NCBI GenBank assembly: GCA_903885885.1
Contig: CAISKJ010000823.1
Location: 1-6,064, forward strand
From: an uncultured delta proteobacterium
GTDB taxonomy: Bacteria; Myxococcota_A; Polyangia; Polyangiales; Ga0077539
Length of the DNA: 6,064 nucleotides
Direction of reading: 5' to 3'
How positions within the stretch are numbered: position 1 is the stretch's first letter; each line of letters opens with the position of its first letter. The notes under the pieces were generated by a model. It had not been told where the DNA came from, did no database searches, and was given only the letters and a program-made list of their open reading frames with translations. The position numbers and the translations under genes were made by a program. Positions 1 to 5,240 of the stretch are shown in pieces.

Positions 1-684
1 GGCTACGACGGCCGCGGGCAGTTTCGCGCGCGCGACGCCTCCGACGCGCGCGCCGCGTGGGCCGCGCTCGGCGGCGGCGCCTGCGTGGCCGAGCGCGCGC
101 TCGACCTCGCCGCGGAGCTCTCGGTGATGGTCGCGCGGTCGCCCTCGGGCGCGACGGCGGTGTACCCGCCCGCGCTCAACCACCACGAGAACAGGGTGCT
201 CGACTGGTCCGTGCTCCCCGCCGACGCGCCCCCCGCGCTCCTCGCGCGCGCAGCGGAGACGGCGCGCGACCTCGTCGCGTCGATGGGCCTCGAGGGCATC
301 GTGGCCGTCGAGATGTTCGTCACGCGCGGCGGCGACCTCTACGTGAACGAGCTCGCGCCGCGGCCCCACAACAGCTTTCACGCCACCACCGCGGCCTGCG
401 CCACGAGCCAGTTCGAGCAGCACGTGCGCGCGGTGTGCGACCTCCCCCTCGGCGCGACGGAGCTCTTGCGCCCCGCGGCCATCGTGAACCTCCTCGGCGA
501 CCTCTGGCAGGGCGGTGCGCCCCCCTTCGAACGCGCGCTCGCGCTGCCCGGCGTCTCGCTCCACCTCTACGGCAAGCGCGACGCGCGCCCCGGTCGCAAG
601 ATGGGCCACCTCACCGCCGCGGGGGCCACCCCGGCCGAGGCCGTCGCGCGGGCGAAGGGCGCGCGCGAGGCGCTGCGCGGGTGA
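1..684 (+). CDS. purK: N5-carboxyaminoimidazole ribonucleotide synthase, 3' part (5' end outside window)
   Basis: PurK is a cytoplasmic ATP-grasp enzyme of purine biosynthesis that converts AIR, ATP and bicarbonate to N5-CAIR, the substrate of PurE. Frame 1 is open from the first base and 227 residues are visible before the TGA at 682-684. Family members are usually about 350-400 residues, so the N-terminal third is missing at the window edge rather than deleted. Visible family marks, numbered from base 1: the ATP-grasp loop GYDGRGQ (1-7), ELSVMVAR (39-46), the acidic metal/ATP residue E104 in AVEMFV, VNELAPRPHNS (115-125) carrying N116 and E117, TSQFEQH, VNLLGD, and the C-terminal LYGKRDARPGRKMGH block. 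One oddity is FHAT where the family normally reads GH(Y/W)T after HNS. PurE may lie upstream, outside the window; this is a guess from common purEK pairing. Identity is very confident. Confidence 0.95.
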   Translation, partial: GYDGRGQFRARDASDARAAWAALGGGACVAERALDLAAELSVMVARSPSGATAVYPPALNHHENRVLDWSVLPADAPPALLARAAETARDLVASMGLEGIVAVEMFVTRGGDLYVNELAPRPHNSFHATTAACATSQFEQHVRAVCDLPLGATELLRPAAIVNLLGDLWQGGAPPFERALALPGVSLHLYGKRDARPGRKMGHLTAAGATPAEAVARAKGAREALRG

Positions 685-693
685 TCATCGCGC

Positions 694-721
694 TTCCAAG
701 CAAGCGGTGTTTCGATACACT
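694..721 (+). promoter_or_regulatory. Weak candidate promoter for the FHA-ABC gene
   Basis: The 45-bp gap between purK and the transporter holds TTCCAA (694-699) and, 16 bp later, TACACT (716-721), a partial match to a sigma-70 -35/-10 pair. The ATG at 730 begins 8 bp after TACACT, so transcription would start within about two bases of the start codon. There is no purine-rich Shine-Dalgarno tract before the ATG, which fits a leaderless transcript. The match is poor and the gene could instead be read through from purK. Confidence 0.2.
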
Positions 722-729
722 CCGCGGCC

Positions 730-3700
730 ATGCCGGCCCGTACCCAGATCAACATCGGTTCTTCCCCGCAGTGTGAGCTCCCCATCGCGGGCAACGGGGT
801 CGCGCCCCGCCACGCGGTGCTCACCTGGCGCGACGGGCTCTGGCTGCAAGACGCGGGGGCGGGGCGCACCATCGTCGACGGTCGGCCCCTCGCGCCCGGC
901 GAAACGGTGCAGCTCGCGGGCTTTCACGCCAACGTGATGGTGGGCGACGCGCGCGTGCCGCTCACGCACCCCGAGGTGGCCAAGCTCTTCCTCGATCGCT
1001 CGGCCCTGCAGCAGCAGCAGCGCGGCGTGGTGGTCATCGGCCGCGACCCTTCGCGCGCGCACCTGGTCGTGTCGCACCCCACCGTGTCGGGGATCCACGT
1101 GCAGGTCGACACGAACACCCGCATGGTGACCGACCTCGGCTCCAAGAGCGGCACCTTCGATCGCAACACGCAGCGGCTGCCCCCCAACCAGCCCGTGATG
1201 ATGGACGCGCAGGCGGGCTACTCGCTCGGCGCCGTGTGGATTCCCTCGCAGGTGATCCTCGAGATGGCCGGCGCGGCCCCCGGCGCGCCCATGAACATGC
1301 CTCCGCCGGGCTACGCGACGGCCCAGGGCGCCCCGCAGGGCGGCCCCGCGCCCCTCGCGCCCTCCATGGGCTCCAACCCCGCCTTCGGCGGCGCAGGGTC
1401 GTACCAGGGCGGCCCCTCGCTCCAGGGTGGCCCGAGCCTGGTGCCGCAGAACCTCCCGTCGCACCCGTCGATGCAGGGGCACCCCCAGCAGGCGCAGCAG
1501 GGCGCGCCCTCTCGCACCATGTTCGGGTCTTTTGACCTGTCGGCGCAGGCGGGCGGCAAGGCCATCGCGATGATCGGCCGCCTCCCCACCTGCGACATCG
1601 TGATGCCCTATCCGCAGGTGTCGGGGCGCCACACGTCGGTGATGAAGTCGCCCGACGGCAACCTCCTCGTGGGCGACCTCGGGAGCACCAACGGCACGTA
1701 CGTCAACGGCCAGCGCCTCGCGCCCGGCCAGCCCATGACGGTGCCGCCCAAGACCCGGATCTTCGTCGGCCCCTACGCGATGATCGTCGACCTTGTCGGC
1801 AACTCGATCACCGCGTACGCCGAGCAGCAGGGCGGCGGGCAGCAGTTCGAGAGCGCCAACCTCGTCGAGATCGAGGCCCTCGACATCTTTCTCAAGGTGC
1901 CCGACCGCGAGAACAAGGCGAAGGACAAGATCCTTCTCAACCACGTCACCTTCAAGTCGAAGCCCGGCGACCTCATCGCGCTCATGGGCCCGTCGGGCGC
2001 GGGCAAGACCACGCTGCTCACGGTGCTCAACGGCTACCTGCGCCCCACGTCGGGCGAGGTGCGGGTCAACGGCGAGAACCTCTACGCCATCTACGACGCC
2101 CTCCGCGGCAGCATCGGGTACGTGCCGCAAGACGACATCGTGCACCCCGAGCTCACGGTGAAGGAGGCGATCACGTACTCCGCGCGCTTCCGCCTGCCGT
2201 CGGACTACAGCTCCGAAGAGATCGAGAAGCGCGTCGAGCAGACGATCAAAGACCTCGGCCTCGAGCAGGTGAAGAACCTCCAGATCGGCAAGCCCGAGAA
2301 GAAGGTGCTCTCGGGCGGTCAGCGCAAGCGCGTCAACATCGCGCTCGAGCTGGTGACCGACCCCGCGCTCATGTTCCTCGACGAGCCCACCTCGGGCCTC
2401 GCGGCCGACGACACCGTGTCGCTCATCGACCTCCTGTCGAACCTCGCGAAGAAGTACGGCAAGACGATCATCGTCACGATTCACCAGCCTGCCCGCGAAG
2501 AGTACGAGAAGTTCAACCTCGCGTTCATCATGGGGTTCGGCGGCGAGCCCGTGTACTACGGCCCCTCGGGCAAGGAGAGCTACGACTTCTTCTCGCGCTA
2601 CATGGAGATGACGGGCCGCGGCAAGGCCGGCACCATCGACAACCCGCGCGACATGTTCGACCAGCTCAAGGTGCGCGAAGAAGACATGGTGAAGTCGAAC
2701 CGCTTCCCCTCCAAGGGCGAGGCGCGGCTCGGCGCGGCGCAGGAGTGGCGCAAGGAGTTCTTCCGCCCCGACAACCCCACCTACGTGAAGATGTACTCGG
2801 GCGAGCGCGAGCCCGGCAAGCCCGGAGCGCAGCGGCCCCCGTCGCGCTCCGCGGTGCCGCTCATCCGTCAGTTTGGGCTTCTTCTCACGCGCTACTCCAT
2901 CGTGAAGAAGCGCGACGTGGCGGGCATGATCATCATGCTGTCGCAGGCCCCCATCATCGGCGGCCTGCTCGCCGCGGTGTTCTACAAAGATCCTGCGGAA
3001 ACGGGGATGCAGACGCCGAACCTCTGGTGCCGCAACATCCTTCAGATCATGGAATCACAAGTCGTGAGCCATGCGCCGCAACTCGCTGAGTCGTGCGCGA
3101 GGCAGGCTCCCGAGCGGTTCATGAGCGTCAACGACTACAAGGGCGCGATCTTCTTCCTCACCGTTGGCTCGCTCTGGTTTGGGGTCTCCAACGCCGCGCG
3201 CGAGGTGGTCTCCGAGATCGCCATCTACCGCCGCGAGCGCATGGTCAACCTGTCGATCTTCAACTACATGGCCTCGAAGTTCATTCTTCTCTCGGCCCTG
3301 TGCGTGGTGCAGTGCACTGTGCTCCTGGGCATCGTGTACAGCGTGCTGAAGCTCGGTAACGGCACCTTCGACGCGTTCTTCCCGATGCTCGGCACGATGG
3401 TGCTGTCGTCGATGTGCGCGGTTGCGCTCGGGCTGCTCATCTCCGCCGCGGTGACGAGCTCCGAGGCCGCCATGGCGCTCACGCCCATCGCGCTCATCCC
3501 GCAGGTGGTGCTGGGCGGCCTCCTCGTGCCCATGACCAACAAGGGCTGGCTCAAGTACCTCATGGCCCTCATGCCCTCGCGCTGGTCGTTCGAGGGCGTG
3601 ATGGGCGCCGAGCGCGACACGGTCGCGACCGCGTGGCGCATCCCCACCTGTGCGCCCAGCGGCGACGGCGTACTGCAGGCCGCCAACGGTGCGCACTACT

Positions 3701-3864
3701 TCAACTGCGCCGTCGAAGAGATCGCGCGCACCACCAAAGGCACCGGCGGCTGGGGCTTCGCCTCGTGGGACAACCCCGCCGTCGCCAACGGCATCCTGGT
3801 GGCGATGACGGTGGTGTTTCTCGGCGGCGTCGCCACGATGCTCAAGCGCCGCGACTCGGTGTAA
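730..3864 (+). CDS. FHA-domain ABC half-transporter (three FHA modules, ABCG-like ATPase, ABC2 permease)
   Basis: Predicted inner-membrane ABC transporter of 1044 residues carrying both ATPase and permease, so probably a homodimer; substrate unknown. FHA modules lie at about 5-75 (degenerate: GSS in place of GR, VAPRH), 100-170 (GRDP, VSGIH, DLGSKSGTF) and 278-353 (canonical GR, SGRH, DLGSTNGTYVNG). Residues 180-265 are a Gly/Pro/Gln/Ser linker. The ATPase (about 375-610) has Walker A GPSGAGKTT (420-428), Q-loop Q467, signature LSGGQRKRVNIAL (527-539), Walker B LMFLDEP (547-553) and H-loop H585 in TIHQP, the ABCG-like form. Hydrophobic segments near 731-751, 804-820, 849-871, 884-908, 914-934 and 1018-1036 give six helices; the basic IYRRERM loop and LKRRDSV tail fit the positive-inside rule. 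FHA domains bind phosphothreonine, so control by a Ser/Thr kinase is inferred, as for mycobacterial Rv1747. The ATG at 730 is the first one before FHA1 and lacks a clear ribosome binding site. Family is confident, function is not. Confidence 0.93.
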   Translation: MPARTQINIGSSPQCELPIAGNGVAPRHAVLTWRDGLWLQDAGAGRTIVDGRPLAPGETVQLAGFHANVMVGDARVPLTHPEVAKLFLDRSALQQQQRGVVVIGRDPSRAHLVVSHPTVSGIHVQVDTNTRMVTDLGSKSGTFDRNTQRLPPNQPVMMDAQAGYSLGAVWIPSQVILEMAGAAPGAPMNMPPPGYATAQGAPQGGPAPLAPSMGSNPAFGGAGSYQGGPSLQGGPSLVPQNLPSHPSMQGHPQQAQQGAPSRTMFGSFDLSAQAGGKAIAMIGRLPTCDIVMPYPQVSGRHTSVMKSPDGNLLVGDLGSTNGTYVNGQRLAPGQPMTVPPKTRIFVGPYAMIVDLVGNSITAYAEQQGGGQQFESANLVEIEALDIFLKVPDRENKAKDKILLNHVTFKSKPGDLIALMGPSGAGKTTLLTVLNGYLRPTSGEVRVNGENLYAIYDALRGSIGYVPQDDIVHPELTVKEAITYSARFRLPSDYSSEEIEKRVEQTIKDLGLEQVKNLQIGKPEKKVLSGGQRKRVNIALELVTDPALMFLDEPTSGLAADDTVSLIDLLSNLAKKYGKTIIVTIHQPAREEYEKFNLAFIMGFGGEPVYYGPSGKESYDFFSRYMEMTGRGKAGTIDNPRDMFDQLKVREEDMVKSNRFPSKGEARLGAAQEWRKEFFRPDNPTYVKMYSGEREPGKPGAQRPPSRSAVPLIRQFGLLLTRYSIVKKRDVAGMIIMLSQAPIIGGLLAAVFYKDPAETGMQTPNLWCRNILQIMESQVVSHAPQLAESCARQAPERFMSVNDYKGAIFFLTVGSLWFGVSNAAREVVSEIAIYRRERMVNLSIFNYMASKFILLSALCVVQCTVLLGIVYSVLKLGNGTFDAFFPMLGTMVLSSMCAVALGLLISAAVTSSEAAMALTPIALIPQVVLGGLLVPMTNKGWLKYLMALMPSRWSFEGVMGAERDTVATAWRIPTCAPSGDGVLQAANGAHYFNCAVEEIARTTKGTGGWGFASWDNPAVANGILVAMTVVFLGGVATMLKRRDSV
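1405..1440 (+). repeat. Tandem 18-bp in-frame repeat encoding QGGPSL twice
   Basis: Residues 226-237 of the transporter linker are two adjacent copies of QGGPSL. The DNA copies differ at synonymous positions (GGC/GGT, CCC/CCG, TCG/AGC, CTC/CTG) while the peptide is identical. This is either an old duplication kept by selection on the peptide, or convergence inside a Gly/Pro/Gln-biased linker. Confidence 0.75.
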
Positions 3865-4362
3865 CTACCGCAGGCCGGGGATCGACGGGAGCTCGCTGGT
3901 CGCCGCGCCCGTCAAGATCGAGCGGGGCAGGGTGCTGTCCATCTGGAAGGGCACGTCGACGTTGAGGCGCTCGCCGCCCACGCGCGCCGTGCCGTCGAGG
4001 TGATAGGGCACGTTCTCGTTGAAGGCAGTGGCGAGGAGAATGCCCGGCAGGTCTTGCCACGATGCCGTCACGTCGAGTGCGATGGGAACGTCGGTGTTTC
4101 GCGGCAGCTGCGTGGCGGTAGCCATGTGGGTGAGCCCCAGGTCGCGACCGGCCAGCGTGAGGCGCACGTCGATGGATTGAACCGTCACGTCGACGCGGGC
4201 CACGTTGCGCGCCGTGAGCTCCACGCGCAGCCCGAGGCCCGCCGTGGTGGCGCGGGTGACCGAGGCCGAGCGCGGGGTGATCACCGGCGGCGGTGGCTTG
4301 AAGAGCCCGCACGAGGTGACCACAAGGCAACCGAGGAGGAGGGTGCGACGGGTGTGATTCAT
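3865..4362 (-). CDS. LEA type 2 (WHy-like) family lipoprotein
   Basis: Predicted 165-residue lipoprotein with one LEA type 2 domain. Such proteins are small beta-sandwich folds linked in several organisms to desiccation or other stress; the bacterial role is poorly defined. The chosen start gives a lipoprotein signal: basic MNHTRR, hydrophobic TLLLGCLVV and lipobox VTSC with the lipidated Cys at 18. The residue after that Cys is Gly, not Asp, so outer-membrane placement is expected. A Pro run (23-26) tethers the domain. The domain shows the usual alternating strands: VELTARN (47-53, matching the family's L-V-N-P region without the Pro), DVRLTLAGRDLG (65-76), PIALDV (93-98) and a C-terminal strand near 120-138. 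The frame stays open upstream to an ATG at 4425, but that start would bury the signal peptide. No Shine-Dalgarno is evident. Its TAG stop directly abuts the transporter TAA. Domain call is moderately strong. Confidence 0.8.
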   Translation of the reverse strand: MNHTRRTLLLGCLVVTSCGLFKPPPPVITPRSASVTRATTAGLGLRVELTARNVARVDVTVQSIDVRLTLAGRDLGLTHMATATQLPRNTDVPIALDVTASWQDLPGILLATAFNENVPYHLDGTARVGGERLNVDVPFQMDSTLPRSILTGAATSELPSIPGLR

Positions 4363-4378
4363 CGGTGTCGTGGGCGGA

Positions 4379-4384
4379 GTTCTA
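4379..4384 (-). promoter_or_regulatory. Weak -10-like hexamer upstream of the LEA gene
   Basis: On the minus strand TAGAAC matches four of six -10 positions and ends 16 bases before the ATG at 4362. No convincing -35 partner is seen about 17 bp upstream. It is recorded because it sits between the 4409-4459 inverted repeat and the gene, where an independent promoter would be expected. Confidence 0.15.
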
Positions 4385-4408
4385 CCACCACGCGACCTTC
4401 GAAAGACC

Positions 4409-4459
4409 GACACCCGGAGACCCAAAGCGCCGCGAGGGGCGTTCAGATCACCGGGTGTC
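4409..4459 (-). terminator. Inverted repeat between HU and the LEA gene, possible terminator
   Basis: GACACCCGG at 4409-4417 is the exact reverse complement of CCGGGTGTC at 4451-4459. The two arms are 33 bp apart, and the pairing extends by two more pairs past one mismatch. A second small stem lies inside: AGCGCC (4426-4431) with GGCGTT (4438-4443), including one G-T pair. Read on the minus strand, it begins 25 bases after the HU stop codon and the outer stem is followed by a short TCTTT. The loop is long and the T-tract poor for an intrinsic terminator, so function is uncertain; the 9-bp repeat itself is plain. Confidence 0.3.
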
Positions 4460-4483
4460 AGCGAGACGCAGAGGCGTCTTCGA

Positions 4484-4834
4484 TCAGGCGACCACGTCTT
4501 TGAGGGCCTTGATCGGACGGGCGCGCACGGTCTTGCTCGGGGGCTTCGCCTCGTGCATGGTCGTCTCGCCCGTGAAGGGGTTCTTGCGGGGGCCGGCGGG
4601 GCGACCCGCCTTCTTGGCCACCACGAACTTCGCGAAGCCCGGAAGCACGAAGACCTCGGCCTTGCGAAGCTCCTTGCCGCCGATGTCGACGAGCGCCTCG
4701 AGCACGCCCTTCACCTGCGTCTTCGAGACCTCGTTGTTGAGGTGCTCGGCGATCGCGGTGATGAGGGCCGACTTCGTCAGCTTCTTCGCGGAACCCTTGC
4801 CAGACTTCTTGGCCGCAGCCTTTGCCTTCGCCAT
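4484..4834 (-). CDS. HU-family DNA-binding protein with lysine-rich N-terminal tail
   Basis: HU proteins are small basic dimers that bind and bend DNA and help organise the nucleoid. This one has 116 residues against about 90 for E. coli HU. The surplus is an N-terminal tail (1-18, MAKAKAAAKKSGKGSAKK) with eight lysines and no acidic residue. The HU fold starts at LTKSALITAIAEHLN (19-33). It continues through the helical pair, GFAKF (66-70, usually GFGTF) and the beta-arm (about 71-100), with the N85-P86 tip where the family reads RNPxTGE, and ends in IKALKDVV. The start is well placed: AAGGTG sits nine bases before the ATG, a usable Shine-Dalgarno, and the tail begins directly there. Two overlapping inverted repeats lie just upstream. 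The LEA gene follows on the same strand after 121 bp. An N-terminal basic extension is also known in Deinococcus HU. Family assignment is very confident; which paralogue it is cannot be told from the window. Confidence 0.95.
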   Translation of the reverse strand: MAKAKAAAKKSGKGSAKKLTKSALITAIAEHLNNEVSKTQVKGVLEALVDIGGKELRKAEVFVLPGFAKFVVAKKAGRPAGPRKNPFTGETTMHEAKPPSKTVRARPIKALKDVVA

Positions 4835-4852
4835 GACTCGTTACACCTTGCT

Positions 4853-4883
4853 GATCGTTTAGGACCGATCCCCCATTGGATCG
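4853..4883 (-). promoter_or_regulatory. Overlapping inverted repeats upstream of HU
   Basis: Three GATC-centred words lie in 31 bp: GATCG (4853-4857), CGATCC (4866-4871) and GGATCG (4878-4883). The middle word can pair with the left one (5 bp, 8-base spacer) or the right one (6 bp, 6-base spacer), so two stems would exclude each other. They sit about 19-49 bases before the HU start codon. They could be operator half-sites or a leader structure, or chance. Confidence 0.3.
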
Positions 4884-5032
4884 TCTTCCGGCGCCAACGA
4901 TACACACGCCATTGGGCAACGCGAGAGTTTCTGCACGCATCGGCCTTCTTTTTAGCCGCAACGCGCGAATCGAGACACGCCCTCGGCGGCCCGCGAGGCG
5001 CCCCGCGCGCGCCCTCGAAACTCCAATATGCG

Positions 5033-5044
5033 CTTGATTTCAAG
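5033..5044. repeat. Palindrome CTTGA-TT-TCAAG
   Basis: A perfect 5-bp inverted repeat with a 2-base centre, in one of the few A/T-rich spots of the intergenic region. Its left eight bases, CTTGATTT, recur in the same orientation at 5148-5155. It has the shape of a small dimeric-regulator site, but no regulator is assignable. Confidence 0.3.
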
Positions 5045-5203
5045 GGTTTTGGCGCGAGGCCGCGCGCGTCGAGGCGCGCACCGCGGTGTGCCGCGTGTGT
5101 GTCGCGCACAGGCCGACGGAGCTCCAGTCTGGGGCGTGAGAAACCCCCTTGATTTTCCGTGCGGAGTGCGCGCGTGCGCCGTCGCAGCGTCGGCGGCGCG
5201 GCC

Positions 5204-5232
5204 TTCACGCGCGTCGCGCGGTGCCCTAGTGT
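5204..5232 (+). promoter_or_regulatory. Candidate promoter for the downstream lipoprotein gene
   Basis: TTCACG (5204-5209, four of six matches to TTGACA) is followed by an exact 17-bp spacer and TAGTGT (5227-5232, three of six to TATAAT). The ATG at 5241 starts 8 bp after the -10-like element, so a transcript would begin about two bases before the start codon. The layout matches that upstream of the FHA-ABC gene. No Shine-Dalgarno is present. Confidence 0.3.
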
Positions 5233-5240
5233 TGGCGGCG

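Larger units (their letters stand above)
4835..5240. other. Divergent intergenic region between HU and a lipoprotein gene
   Basis: These 406 bp hold no frame with coding character. The HU-proximal part (about 4840-4960) is visibly richer in A/T than the rest and should contain the HU promoter, although I cannot place a good -35/-10 pair. The middle (4981-5110) is dominated by CGCG-type runs. Two isolated A/T islands share CTTGATTT (5033-5040 and 5148-5155). The right end has a promoter-like pair just before the lipoprotein ATG. I find no tRNA or recognisable structured RNA. Confidence 0.7.

Noticed and set aside
57..776. Plus-strand 239-codon frame overlapping purK
   Set aside because: Arg/Ala/Pro-rich shadow; the purK frame carries the whole set of family motifs.
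1009..1020. Four CAG codons in a row (Gln 94-97)
   Set aside because: Too short to be a notable microsatellite; it sits in a linker between the first two FHA modules, where Gln is unremarkable.
685..2484. A 599-codon open frame on the minus strand opposite the FHA-ABC gene
   Set aside because: The product is Arg/His/Val/Leu/Gly repetitive and is the shadow expected of a GC-rich gene; the plus strand encodes intact FHA and ABC motifs throughout.
3055..3696. Minus-strand open frame of 213 codons inside the transporter's membrane domain
   Set aside because: Composition is Arg/His/Glu/Gly-biased with no motif; it overlaps real transmembrane helices on the other strand.
4363..4425. Upstream in-frame ATG at 4425 extending the LEA protein by 21 residues
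   Set aside because: It would place a basic, Pro-rich stretch before the signal peptide and lipobox; the ATG at 4362 gives a normal lipoprotein N-terminus.
4458..4961. Minus-strand frame overlapping HU and its upstream region (167 codons)
   Set aside because: It overlaps HU out of frame and becomes Arg/Gly/Gln-rich there. HU is unambiguous and has its own ribosome site.
5131..5156. GGGG-loop-CCCCC followed by TTGATTTT, resembling an intrinsic terminator
   Set aside because: The stem is only four base pairs and no gene ends upstream of it on the plus strand.
4835..5240. A hidden tRNA, small RNA or CRISPR repeat in the intergenic region
   Set aside because: No cloverleaf, no regularly spaced repeats, and only short inverted repeats were found by eye.
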